This document shows positions 24,284-33,244 of a stretch of 64,000 nt of DNA, piece by piece. How positions within the stretch are numbered: position 1 is the stretch's first letter; every line of letters begins with the position of its first letter. The DNA lies in contig NC_088791.1 of NCBI RefSeq assembly GCF_011386835.1, positions 33,330,998-33,394,997 of the forward strand, given 5' to 3'. Both the position numbers and the translations under genes were made by a program. Under the pieces are notes generated by a model. The model saw nothing but the letters and a program-made list of their open reading frames with translations. It had not been told where the DNA came from and did no database searches. This DNA comes from Chrysemys picta bellii. Taxonomy: Eukaryota > Chordata > Testudines > Emydidae.

Positions 24284-26803
24284 ATGCCCAACGCTCCCGG
24301 CTTCAAGCTGTGCGCCTCCTGCGCTAAGCCTATGCCCACGAGCGACCCGCACGATTCCTGTCTGAAGTGCCTGGGAGAGTCCCATCAAACAGATAAGTGC
24401 AAGATCTGTAAGGCCTTCAGACCAAGGACCAAGAAGGAGCGGGACTTTCGGCTCCGGCAACTCCTGATGGAGGCGGCACTTAGTCCGGACGCTCCATCTA
24501 CAAGTCAGGCCCCGGCACCTAGCGCCTCGGTGCGCAGTGCCCCGGCGGCACCGGCCATGACGACCACGCGAGTGGCGTCAGATGAGCCTTCCCGGCACCG
24601 GACCTCGTCGGCACCGAAAGCACAGCAAGTGCCTCGGCGCCGGTCATTATCCCCAGGGCATAAGAAAGCCCATAAGACGGGGACCTCCGTGCCGAAGACG
24701 CTGGCTCCCCCAGTGCCGGGGGTAGAGCCGCGTACGCCGGTGGAGCACCGGAAACAGGTGCCTCCAGCACCGTCGACTCCGGCGCCGAGGCCGTTGAGTC
24801 CGGTGCAGACGGCGTCTCCACCGAGGCAGGCGGTGATACAGTGCCTCCCGTCGACGCCAGAGACCTTCGCGGCGGCGAGAGACTTAATAGCTCTCACGGA
24901 GCCGGCACCGCCTCAACCACCGGCACCGACGGCACCGTTGCCTCGCCCGGTCCAGTCGAGGGGGAAACCTGCCTTGATGCGCCCTCCATCGCAAGGGCTG
25001 GAACCTCGGCACCGATCCAGGTCCCGAAGCAGGTCCCCACGCCGCTCGCAGTCCCGGCACCGAATATCACCTCGGCACCGGTCGTACTCGCGGCCAAGAT
25101 CTTCTTCGCGGCACCGCTCTACGTCTCGGCACCGCTATGATCGTCGGCACCGATCAACGTCGAGACGTAGTTCTCGGCACCGCTACGGTCGCCGCTCGAC
25201 GTCGAGAGGCCGCTCCCGGTACCGGGCATACTCCAGGTCCTCGTCGAGGTCCAGATCCGACTCCCGGTACCGACGAGGTCATCGGCACCGGTCGCGGTCC
25301 CGGCACCGATCGCCGGCACCGCGTGGAGATAGATCATCTCCAGACCGGCACCGTGCGGCACCGCAGCCCACGGGAATCGTCTCGACGCTCTCGGCACCGC
25401 CATGGCCATCGAGATCGGGGTCTCGCTCCTCGGAGGACCTCTCGAGATCGGCATACCCCCCTCAAGGGCAAGCCGAGGAACAGGACTTGGGCCATTGGCA
25501 GAACATAACAGAGGACCATTCTCATGGCCCATCTCACTGGTCGTTTTGGACCCCGTGGGCGTACCATCAGGCGCAAGGGGCTCCAGTTGCTTCGACCTCT
25601 CGCTCCGGTCACTCTGTTAGAAGGGCCCCGGAGTCCACCATCTCTCGGCCTCCGCCAGGGGGCATGGAGGCTTCCGTGTCCGCACCACCTGACGCCCTGG
25701 ACTCAAGCGCAGGTGATGCTCCGGCCCAGGAGCAGGGAGCCCAGGACCCTCCCTTGGATCCTGTCCCACCGGAGGCATCTTCCTCTTCCTCTCCGGATGA
25801 GGCAGTGGCGGGCACATCGTGCACAGGTCCACCTCCAATAGATCTTCGGGCTCACCAAGATCTTCTGCGTCGGATGGCCCGTAATATGGACCTGCAGGCG
25901 GAGGAGATAGTGGAGGTGCACGACCCCATCGTGAATATCCTCGGAGCGGATGCCCCATCGAGGGTGGCGTTACCCCTGATCCGCACGATACAAGCCAATG
26001 TATCTACGATATGGCAGACTCCTGCCTCTATCCCACCCACAGCGAGAGGGGTGGAAAGGAAATACTTTGTTCCGTCTAAAGACTACGGGTACTTGTATAC
26101 CCACCCCCAGCCGTGTTCACTGGTGGTGGCATCAGTGAACGCAAGGGAACGCCACGGTCAGCAGGCCGCAGCGCCCAAATCGAAGGAGGCTAAGCGCCTC
26201 GATTTATTCGGCCGTAAAGTTTACTCAGCCGGAGGGTTGCAACTTAGAGCGGCTAATCAACAGGCGCTCTTGAGCCGCTATAGCTTTAACTCCTGGAACT
26301 CTATGGGGAAGTTCAAGGAGTTGGTTCCCCAAGAGTCCAGGGAGGAGTTTGGAGCCCTGGTGGAGGAGGGTAAGAAGGTGGCTCGGACCTCCTTACAGGC
26401 CTCCTTAGACATAGCGGACTCTGCTGCGAGAACCCTGGCCTCAGGTATCGCTATGCGGAGGATCTCCTGGCTCCAGGTTTCGGGTCTGCCTCAGGAACTG
26501 CAGCAAACCCTGCAGGATCTGCCCTTTGAAGGACAAGGGCTGTTTTCCGAAAAGACGGACTCTCGCCTGCAGAGCCTCAAGGACTCCAGGACGATCATGC
26601 GTTCCTTGGGGATGCATGTTGTGGGCCCTCAGCGCAGGCCATTTAGACCGCAGCCTCAGCGCTTCTACCCCCCCCCGCCTCGTCAGAGACAGGACTCGAC
26701 CCGGAGGCGAGGGCGAGGTGGTAGAAGAAGGTGGACCGGCCCTCAACCTGGTCAGAACCAGGGGCCACCTAGACCACCTTCAGACCCCAGGCAGAACTTT
26801 TGA
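24284..26803 (+). CDS. DIRS ORF1, Gag-like nucleocapsid protein
   Basis: An 839-residue frame starting at an ATG. Residues 10-43 form a Cys/His cluster (CASC, then SCLKC, then CKIC) likely to bind zinc. Residues about 60-235 are proline- and alanine-rich. About 240-355 are a dense Arg-Ser/Arg-His tract (RHRSRSRSRSPRRSQSRH). About 530-790 form the conserved globular Gag region (LRAHQDLLRRMARNMD through LKDSRTIMRSLGMHVVG). The tail is basic and glycine-rich (RRRGRGGRRRW). The likely role is packaging element RNA. The RS tract resembles those of splicing SR proteins and may bring nuclear or speckle localisation (inference). Its last 278 nt overlap the RT frame. The stop is TGA at 26801-26803. 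No internal stop or frameshift was seen. Confidence 0.88.
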   Translation: MPNAPGFKLCASCAKPMPTSDPHDSCLKCLGESHQTDKCKICKAFRPRTKKERDFRLRQLLMEAALSPDAPSTSQAPAPSASVRSAPAAPAMTTTRVASDEPSRHRTSSAPKAQQVPRRRSLSPGHKKAHKTGTSVPKTLAPPVPGVEPRTPVEHRKQVPPAPSTPAPRPLSPVQTASPPRQAVIQCLPSTPETFAAARDLIALTEPAPPQPPAPTAPLPRPVQSRGKPALMRPPSQGLEPRHRSRSRSRSPRRSQSRHRISPRHRSYSRPRSSSRHRSTSRHRYDRRHRSTSRRSSRHRYGRRSTSRGRSRYRAYSRSSSRSRSDSRYRRGHRHRSRSRHRSPAPRGDRSSPDRHRAAPQPTGIVSTLSAPPWPSRSGSRSSEDLSRSAYPPQGQAEEQDLGHWQNITEDHSHGPSHWSFWTPWAYHQAQGAPVASTSRSGHSVRRAPESTISRPPPGGMEASVSAPPDALDSSAGDAPAQEQGAQDPPLDPVPPEASSSSSPDEAVAGTSCTGPPPIDLRAHQDLLRRMARNMDLQAEEIVEVHDPIVNILGADAPSRVALPLIRTIQANVSTIWQTPASIPPTARGVERKYFVPSKDYGYLYTHPQPCSLVVASVNARERHGQQAAAPKSKEAKRLDLFGRKVYSAGGLQLRAANQQALLSRYSFNSWNSMGKFKELVPQESREEFGALVEEGKKVARTSLQASLDIADSAARTLASGIAMRRISWLQVSGLPQELQQTLQDLPFEGQGLFSEKTDSRLQSLKDSRTIMRSLGMHVVGPQRRPFRPQPQRFYPPPPRQRQDSTRRRGRGGRRRWTGPQPGQNQGPPRPPSDPRQNF

Positions 26804-28775
26804 AGGTGCGGTCGAGGACGGCGCCCCAGTCATCCCACAGGATCCAGCCCCATCCTTTCGGGATCGCCTTTCCCATTTCCACCGGACCTGGTCCCTTATA
26901 ACTTCGGACCGTTGGGTCCTTCGCACGGTGGACAGGGGATATGCTATCCAGTTTTCTTCAATCCCCCCCTCCTCCCCCCCTTCCCCGTCCCTCTTCAGGG
27001 ACCCTTCTCACGAGCAACTTCTTATACAGGAAGTTTCCACGCTCCTTGCTATGGGGGCCATAGAGGAGGTTCCAGTGGAGTTAAGGGGCAGGGGATTCTA
27101 TTCCCGTTACTTCCTCATTCCCAAGTCCAAAGGAGGTCTGCGACCCATCTTGGACTTGCGCGGACTCAACAAATTCGTAGTAAAGTTGAAGTTCCGCATG
27201 GTCTCTTTGGGGGCCATTATCCCTTCCCTCGATCCTGGAGACTGGTTCGCCGCCCTCGACATGAAAGATGCATACTTTCACATAGCAATTTACCTGCCTC
27301 ACAGACGCTTCCTGCGGTTCGTGGTAAGCAAGGTGCACTACCAATTTGCAGTCCTTCCCTTCGGCCTATCCTCGGCCCCAAGGGTGTTCACGAAATGTAT
27401 GGCTGTCGTGGCAGCGTACCTTCGTCGGCAAGGGATACAGGTGTTCCCGTACCTAGACGACTGGCTGGTACGCGGTCGCACCACAGAACAAGTTCGAGAT
27501 CACGTCCACATAATAGTGCACACATTCAACAAGTTGGGTATCCTACTCAACAAGGACAAATCCACTCTAGAACCTACCCAGAGAATAGAATTCATCGGCG
27601 CGGTTCTAGACTCCAGACGTGCACAAGCCATCCTGCCAGACAATCGCTTTTGCACCATCACGAGCCTCATTCAAGGACTCAAGGCCTTCCCAACTACCAC
27701 GGTGAGGTCGTGCCTCACCCTGCTGGGTCACATGGCTTCCTGCACGTACGTAACCAGGCATGCCAGACTTCGGCTTCGCCCACTCCAGACCTGGGTGTCA
27801 TCAAGATACCGCCCACATCGGGACAGCCTGAACATGGTGGTCACGGTCCCGAACTCGGTCCTGACCTCCCTCACATGGTGGCTAGACCACAAGGTGGTTT
27901 GCGAGGGGATGCCGTTTCACGCCCCACAACCCTCTCTGCACCTGGTCACAGACGCTTCATCCCTGGGTTGGGGCGCCCATCTCAACGAACACCATACCCA
28001 GGGCCTGTGGACTGCACCCCAGATAGCCCTGCACATCAATGTTCGGGAACTGATGGCGGTGCGCCTGGCGTGCCAGGCATTTCTCAATCTCCTACGTGGC
28101 CGCTGTGTGTTAGTTCTCATCGACAACACCACCGCCATGTTTTACATCAACAAGCAAGGAGGAGCACGTTCGTCAATGCTATGCCAAGAGGCCATTCGCC
28201 TGTGGGACTTCTGCATCGCCCACTCAATCCATCTCACGGCATCGTTCCTCCCTGGAGTCCAGAACACTCTGGCGGACCGACTCAGCAGGTCCTTTCAAAC
28301 ACACGAGTGGTCTATCCGTCCGGACATCATACATTCCGTTTTCCAGAAGTGGGGGTTTCCCCAGATAGGCCTGTTTGCATCTCGAGACAACAGGAAGTGC
28401 CACGTGCTCTGCTCCCTGCAAGGTCGAGCTCCGAGCTCCCTCTCGGACGCGTTTCTCCTTCCCTGGAAGGACCACCTGTTTTATGCCTTCCCTCCGTTTC
28501 CTCTGGTCCACAAGGTACTGCTCAAATTGCGCAGAGACCAGGCACAGGTGATTCTGATCGCCCCAGCGTGGCCGAGACAACATTGGTACACCACGCTGTT
28601 GGAGCTCTCGGTTCAGACACCGATCCCGCTTCCATTATGCCCGGACCTCATCTCTCAGGACCACGGCCGGCTGCGTCACCCCGACCTGCAATCACTCCAC
28701 CTCACGGCGTGGCTGCTCCATGGTTCACCCAGGCAGAGCAGCAGTGCTCGCACTCTGTCCAACAGATTCTGCTGA
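26526..28775 (+). CDS. DIRS ORF2, reverse transcriptase and RNase H
   Basis: A 749-codon open frame. The listed first codon is TTG, so the true start or a frameshift from gag is undetermined. RT motifs in order: GGLRPILDLRGLN (about 202), FAALDMKDAYFHI, LPFGLSSAPRVF and the catalytic YLDD (309-312). RNase H follows with D476 (TDASSLGWG), E508 (RELMAV), D533 (LIDNTT) and D584 (LADRLSR). The enzyme copies element RNA to DNA and removes the RNA. All catalytic residues are present. The frame is shifted by one base from gag and from the recombinase frame, overlaps gag at the 5' end and runs about 2 kb opposite the recombinase frame. Confidence 0.9.
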   Translation: MKDKGCFPKRRTLACRASRTPGRSCVPWGCMLWALSAGHLDRSLSASTPPRLVRDRTRPGGEGEVVEEGGPALNLVRTRGHLDHLQTPGRTFEGAVEDGAPVIPQDPAPSFRDRLSHFHRTWSLITSDRWVLRTVDRGYAIQFSSIPPSSPPSPSLFRDPSHEQLLIQEVSTLLAMGAIEEVPVELRGRGFYSRYFLIPKSKGGLRPILDLRGLNKFVVKLKFRMVSLGAIIPSLDPGDWFAALDMKDAYFHIAIYLPHRRFLRFVVSKVHYQFAVLPFGLSSAPRVFTKCMAVVAAYLRRQGIQVFPYLDDWLVRGRTTEQVRDHVHIIVHTFNKLGILLNKDKSTLEPTQRIEFIGAVLDSRRAQAILPDNRFCTITSLIQGLKAFPTTTVRSCLTLLGHMASCTYVTRHARLRLRPLQTWVSSRYRPHRDSLNMVVTVPNSVLTSLTWWLDHKVVCEGMPFHAPQPSLHLVTDASSLGWGAHLNEHHTQGLWTAPQIALHINVRELMAVRLACQAFLNLLRGRCVLVLIDNTTAMFYINKQGGARSSMLCQEAIRLWDFCIAHSIHLTASFLPGVQNTLADRLSRSFQTHEWSIRPDIIHSVFQKWGFPQIGLFASRDNRKCHVLCSLQGRAPSSLSDAFLLPWKDHLFYAFPPFPLVHKVLLKLRRDQAQVILIAPAWPRQHWYTTLLELSVQTPIPLPLCPDLISQDHGRLRHPDLQSLHLTAWLLHGSPRQSSSARTLSNRFC

Positions 28776-29776
28776 GCAGTAGGAAGCCCTCAACACGGAC
28801 CACATACTTGGCCAAGTGGAAGCGGTTCTCCTGTTGGTGCGAACAACGAGCCACGTCCCCGTTGCAGGCACCTATTCCTCTCATTTTGGAATATCTCCTC
28901 TCCCTAAAACAGCAAGGGTTGGCGATATCTTCAATTAGAGTTCACCTGGCCGCTATATCGGCCTTTCACCCAGGGGAACTCGCATCCTCGGTATTCTCTA
29001 ACCCGATGGTCGTTAGATTCCTCAAGGGCTTAGACCGGACGTACCCACAACAACGTCAGCCCGTTCCGACGTGGGACCTCAACCTGGTTCTCTCCAAGCT
29101 CACAGGTCCTCCATTCGAGCCACTGGCCACCTGTTCACTTCTGTACCTATCCTGGAAGACAGCCTTCCTCGTAGCCATCACCTCAGCAAGGCGCGTTTCT
29201 GAACTCAGGGCGCTTACATCCGAGCCCCCTTATACGGTTTTCCATAAGGATAAAGTGCAGCTTCGTCCACATCCTGCCTTTCTCCCTAAGGTGGTTTCTC
29301 CTTTTCATATCAACCAGGATATATTTCTCCCGGTCTTTCATCCTAAACCACATGCTACTCGCCAGGATCAACGTTTGCATTCTCTGGACGTACGCAGGGC
29401 CCTGGCCTTCTATATTGACCGCACAAGGCACTTTAGAAAGACGACGCAACTCTTCGTTGCAGTGGCCGACCGGATGAAAGGCTCACCGGTCTCCTCACAA
29501 CGCCTATCCTCCTGGATTACGTCTTGCATCCGGACTTGCTATGACCTGGCAGGTGTCTCAGCACCGCACCTCACCGCTCACTCCACGAGGGCCCAAGCTT
29601 CCTCGACTGCTTTCCTGGCGCAAGTTCCGATCCAGGACATCTGTAGAGCGGCGGTTTGGTCATCAGTCCACACGTTTACAGCTCACTATGCACTAGTGCA
29701 GCAGTCCAGGGACGATGCTGCCTTCGGATCAGCGGTTTTGCACACAGCAATGTCTCACTCCGACCCCACCACCTAA
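26912..29776 (+). CDS. DIRS ORF3, tyrosine recombinase (C-terminal part of a long open frame)
   Basis: A 954-codon frame, open without a stop from just after the gag TGA (26804). The listed first codon is TTG and probably is not the real start. The first 595 or so residues lie opposite the RT/RNase H frame and look non-domain-like (proline- and histidine-rich). The recombinase spans about residues 600-945: a SAM-like helical part (STRTTYLAKWKRFSCWC), then the catalytic R in SARRVSELRAL (about 760), H890 and R893 in AHSTRAQ, and the nucleophile Y926 in TFTAHYAL. The enzyme would integrate a circular DNA copy by strand exchange through a phosphotyrosine link. Expression may need readthrough of the gag TGA, splicing or internal initiation. 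Confidence 0.85.
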   Translation: MGPSHGGQGICYPVFFNPPLLPPFPVPLQGPFSRATSYTGSFHAPCYGGHRGGSSGVKGQGILFPLLPHSQVQRRSATHLGLARTQQIRSKVEVPHGLFGGHYPFPRSWRLVRRPRHERCILSHSNLPASQTLPAVRGKQGALPICSPSLRPILGPKGVHEMYGCRGSVPSSARDTGVPVPRRLAGTRSHHRTSSRSRPHNSAHIQQVGYPTQQGQIHSRTYPENRIHRRGSRLQTCTSHPARQSLLHHHEPHSRTQGLPNYHGEVVPHPAGSHGFLHVRNQACQTSASPTPDLGVIKIPPTSGQPEHGGHGPELGPDLPHMVARPQGGLRGDAVSRPTTLSAPGHRRFIPGLGRPSQRTPYPGPVDCTPDSPAHQCSGTDGGAPGVPGISQSPTWPLCVSSHRQHHRHVLHQQARRSTFVNAMPRGHSPVGLLHRPLNPSHGIVPPWSPEHSGGPTQQVLSNTRVVYPSGHHTFRFPEVGVSPDRPVCISRQQEVPRALLPARSSSELPLGRVSPSLEGPPVLCLPSVSSGPQGTAQIAQRPGTGDSDRPSVAETTLVHHAVGALGSDTDPASIMPGPHLSGPRPAASPRPAITPPHGVAAPWFTQAEQQCSHSVQQILLSSRKPSTRTTYLAKWKRFSCWCEQRATSPLQAPIPLILEYLLSLKQQGLAISSIRVHLAAISAFHPGELASSVFSNPMVVRFLKGLDRTYPQQRQPVPTWDLNLVLSKLTGPPFEPLATCSLLYLSWKTAFLVAITSARRVSELRALTSEPPYTVFHKDKVQLRPHPAFLPKVVSPFHINQDIFLPVFHPKPHATRQDQRLHSLDVRRALAFYIDRTRHFRKTTQLFVAVADRMKGSPVSSQRLSSWITSCIRTCYDLAGVSAPHLTAHSTRAQASSTAFLAQVPIQDICRAAVWSSVHTFTAHYALVQQSRDDAAFGSAVLHTAMSHSDPTT

Positions 29777-29791
29777 GTTGGGCTTGGGAGT

Positions 29792-29891
29792 CACCTAATG
29801 GAATGGATATGAGCAAGCACTCGAAGAAGAAAAGACGGTTACTCACCGTTGTAACTGTTGTTCTTCGAGATGTGTTGCTCATATCCATTCC
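29792..29891 (+). repeat. DIRS internal complementary region
   Basis: 29792-29831 is the reverse complement of the left end (23920-23959). 29832-29891 is the reverse complement of the right end (30079-30138). The two blocks abut with no gap, so the region equals the complement of the right end joined to the left end. This is the splint expected in the DIRS circularisation model and it fixes the element's termini to the base (apart from T-run ambiguity). It begins just after the recombinase stop. Confidence 0.9.
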
Positions 29892-29928
29892 AAACCCGCC
29901 CCCCGTCCCCACTGTCGGAGTAGCCGGC

Positions 29929-30093
29929 AAGAAGGAACTGAGGGGGCGCCGGGTCGGCTGGGGTATATATTCAGCGCCATGAAGGCGCCACTCTAGGGGG
30001 CTCCACAGCCGACCCGCCGGTGTTGCTAGGGTAAAAATCTTCCGACGATCGTGCACGCGGCGCGCACACACACCTAATGGAATGGATATGAGC
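29929..30093 (-). repeat. DIRS right inverted terminal repeat (165 nt)
   Basis: Reverse complement of 23937-24101, of equal length. It continues outward through a unique 45-nt right end (30094-30138: AACACATCTCGAAG to CCGTCTT) that has its partner in the internal complementary region. Confidence 0.9.
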
Positions 30094-30140
30094 AACACAT
30101 CTCGAAGAACAACAGTTACAACGGTGAGTAACCGTCTTTT

Positions 30141-30790
30141 ATCAAAGCTTGTCCAGGAACCAGAAACTGTGGGGAATGACTAAGGTTAATAACTTAGGTT
30201 GTAAACACCACCAGGAAGGTACCACCTGTTGGGGAGGCTTGCATATATTAGTTAAAACTGGGTTTTCCAGGGACCAACAGACAAAGAGCTTTTTGATATA
30301 AAAAGGCTGGATTTAAACTGACTTGGGACCTTCTTTCTGATCCAGCAAATGGACAGGATCTTGTTGAAGGATTGGAAATACTGTGGCCTAGTAGGGCCGC
30401 ATAAGACTGATGTGTGACTCCTGGTATATTTAGGGTGTGTGTTAAATCTGCTTGTTTTTTTTTTATATGGTTTGTTTTCTATTATGTTTTCTCTGTAATG
30501 CTTTTACCTTAGAATAAATGAGTTTGCTTAGAAAGAGCTGTGTGGTAACTTGTAACTTGCTGACAATACACTGTTCATAGACCTTGGAGAAGCAGACTGA
30601 TTTGCTGGTGATATCATAGCATAAGGCAGGGATCTATGCAGCCTTAAAACACCCCAGCCAGAAGGGAGTGGGACAAGGATCCCTGCCCAGAGACAGGTGA
30701 TGGCTGGAGATCTGAGACCTGACTGGGCACTTCTGGAGTGGACCATGGCACAGTTGCCTGAAACTGACAATGACACATCAACAAAATGTC
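30141..30790 (+). repeat. LTR remainder to the right of the DIRS insertion
   Basis: ATCAAAGCTTGTCCAGGAAC through AAACTGGGTTTTCCAGGG, TTTAAACTGACTTGGGACC and CAGCAAATGGACAGG follows the same landmark order as 18170-19610. A poly(A)-type AGAATAAATG lies near 30510. This is the right part of an older retroviral LTR that the DIRS element entered. Confidence 0.55.
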
Positions 30791-31074
30791 CCTATTACAT
30801 CTCTCTTGTTGTGGAAGCAGCCATTCAACCATGAGAGGAAGTAGATAACTGAACCAACCTTATTTATAGTACTGTGGCAGGCACTATTGATGAAAATGAC
30901 AATGAACAAACAGTTCATCCACTGCCATGTTTCCTTGTACTCTGTAGGAAAATGGAGAGAATGTTCCTAAAGTGTGTATATGAGGGGAAAACATAACATT
31001 GTAGTGGGTATTGAAAACAATAGACAGGGAAAAATCTATTTATGCTGAAGTGTGTGACGGTGCCCCCTTATATT

Positions 31075-31165
31075 GGTGGTTCCCAAACTGTGGTCCATGA
31101 ATCACTGTGTTCTACAAAGCATGTGCTGATGGTGTGTGGAGAGCAAGCTGGTTATATGTGCTGGC
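31075..31165. repeat. hAT-like MITE fragment
   Basis: GGTGGTTCCCAAACTGTGG, then CCATGAATCACTGTG, is the left end of a Charlie-type hAT family. The right end is not found. Confidence 0.4.
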
Positions 31166-31295
31166 CACTTCTACAGTCATCAGGCTCCTCTTTGCACAGA
31201 AGAGCATTGACTGGTTTTTATTGCATGGTGGAAATGAGGAGGAGACAGCAGCGGTACACTCCAAATAATCCAAATAATTTCTTCTAGGTATGGAA

Positions 31296-31575
31296 GATGA
31301 ATTTTCATACCTGGTTCAAGCCTTACACAGCATTGCTGCTCCGTCCCTGCAGCCCAGAGAACAACAGACAAAGGGAAAGTTTCTTTCCCAATTTTAAAAG
31401 GTTCTACCTTCCCATTGGCTCTTTTGGTCATGTGCCTATTCCTTTTCTTTTACCTGTGGGCTTGTTAACCCTTTACAGCTAAAGGAAGCAGAGAACTGAC
31501 CAAGAGGGATTTTACAGCTAACTGGCTGGCTGGGTGTCCATCAAAGGTGCCCTTCATGTATCACAACATGTAAAT
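31296..31575 (+). repeat. Diverged gypsy-type LTR fragment
   Basis: CCCATTGGCTCTTTTGG, TTAACCCTTTACAGCTAAAGG, AGAGGGATTTTACAG and the closing TCAAAGG resemble the end of the gypsy LTR at 54961-55066 (TTAACCCTTTACAGGG, GGAGGGATTTATAG). It looks like a relic of a related older family. Confidence 0.4.
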
Positions 31576-32400
31576 GCTTTCTTGATATTACTTTCCCATC
31601 TAATTAACTGCTATTATTGCTATAAGGACATTATGCAAATGTGAATAGGAGAGAAGATGTTCTGTGCAAGCACAGTTGTGCAGGGGATTTGTTCATGAAA
31701 CAATATCTCTGTTAAGATGTTGCCCACACTATGAAAAAGTTAGAGAATCTTGGCCTTCGATTAAACAGAGGAGAAATGGTCAGCAATAAGAGTGCATGCA
31801 TTAAAGCTGTTAAAAGTTGAGTTCTAACCACTTAATATGGATTATGTTGGCCCTTTAATGTGCCACTTAATAAAAACTGAGTAGTTAGTGTGGGAAATAC
31901 AACAGTATGTCACTCACCCATAAAGCAGCTTGAAAGCAATAAGAATGTAGGGCATAACAGTGTGAACGCAGAAAGCAAAATCGCATATATTGTAAACCTG
32001 CTATCTCACTAAAGATTGTAAATAGGTATAGTGGAAGTGTGATTACAGTGGCGCCAATCACATTACCTTTACTTTAGTCCTGCTTCCTTGTAGCTTGACA
32101 CACATGCTGTTCCACTCTGTGGTGTTGCCGTGTATACTGAGTGCTGCTGTTAGACACCCAATGGTGGTGTAGCACTGGGGATAGGACAATTCAGTGACTG
32201 ACACTCTATTTGTTCCCAAACCCTTAGGATTAAAGGTCCCTCTCTCCTCACCTTGTGAAGGATCACATTCTGAGCCTCCCCTCAATGTCCCATCATGACA
32301 TGCAACAGCATAGTTGTCAGAATTTACCTGTTGTCCTCCATAGGCCTGATTTTTCTCTTTGGTCTCTCTTCTCCAAGCCACTCCTGTGCTATGTACTTAT
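31576..32400. other. Intergenic stretch, no gene seen
   Basis: AT-rich, with no recognised repeat or exon. Confidence 0.5.
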
Positions 32401-32770
32401 GGAAATTCTGCCTTCCATTTCTCACTTTTTTTCTTTATTCCCCCCCCCCCCCCCCCCCACACACACACTCATTTCCTCTCACTAGAATATCCTACCCTTT
32501 CCCTTCTGTCTCCTCTTCTTTCTCTCTCCCCTTTCTGTTCTTTCACTCACAGTTCTCTCCCCTTTTCCCTTTCTCTTCTAGTTCTCTCCCTACTTACCTT
32601 GCACTGACCCCTTCTCACTTTTCCTCTCTCCCAGTTCTTTCCTTTTCTCTCTCAGCCCTCTCGCCTTATTCCCTCTTTCTCTCTCTCCCAGTTGTCTCAG
32701 CCACCACCTTTCCCTACTCAGTTCTTTACCCTAATCTTGCTCTCACCTTTTCTCTTCTCTTCCCTTGGTG
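32400..32770. repeat. Long polypyrimidine tract with a C homopolymer
   Basis: About 370 nt almost entirely of T and C on the plus strand (TCTCTCC, CTTTCTC and similar). Near its start are a run of about 19 C (32440-32458) and a short AC run. The 191-codon frame across it is low-complexity serine, proline, leucine and phenylalanine and is not a gene. The opposite strand is purine-rich with a long G run. Confidence 0.85.
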
Positions 32771-33244
32771 GCTTCCATTCTCACCTCCAATTTCCCCACT
32801 TTACCAAAGGGACACTTACTGCTTCTGTGCTGTTGTGGGAGAAGAGATGAGGCACTCTGGGTGTCAATGAAGAGAATCAAGAGTTATTGGGTGGATGGCT
32901 TACAAGGAGCTTCCAGCCGTTCTGTCTCACTAGTTTGTGCCCCAACTAGAGAATGCATTTGTAGTGAGGGAGCCAGTATGGCAGATTATACTGCCCCCTC
33001 TCACATCCCCCTGCTTCTCTCTTCCTTTCTGTTGGCATCACTTGCTGCTCTAGCCCTTACCTCTACCTGGCTCAAGGGGGATAATTGGAGATATGAGGAG
33101 TGGGTAATGACAGGAATAGTCTTTGGAGCTTAAAAGCAGAACTGGGTGAAATCATTCAGGCAAATACTTTTTCAGCCAAAAATGCAGGTTTGGGTCAACT
33201 AAATATAGGCAAATAAACTAATATAGGCAAACAACACAGGAATG

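Larger units (their letters stand above)
23920..30138 (+). mobile_element. DIRS-type tyrosine-recombinase retrotransposon, structurally complete
   Basis: A 6.2-kb unit with inverted terminal repeats, an internal complementary region, and Gag, RT/RNase H and tyrosine recombinase frames in overlapping order: the diagnostic DIRS layout. DIRS elements lack an LTR integrase. They are thought to make a closed circular DNA using the internal complementary region as a splint and to insert by tyrosine recombination without a target duplication of usual length. All three long frames are free of internal stops. Its GC- and CpG-rich sequence contrasts sharply with the AT-rich flanks, suggesting a fairly recent arrival. 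It sits in an older LTR that resumes at 30141. Confidence 0.92.

Noticed and set aside
24505..25958. Long minus- and alternative-frame ORFs under the DIRS gag
   Set aside because: Shadows of a GC-rich, repeat-worded coding strand.
24000..26800. CpG island of a host promoter
   Set aside because: The CpG density belongs to the DIRS element itself. No host transcript start is suggested.
32295..32870. 191-codon frame
   Set aside because: Serine, proline, leucine and phenylalanine low complexity from the pyrimidine tract.
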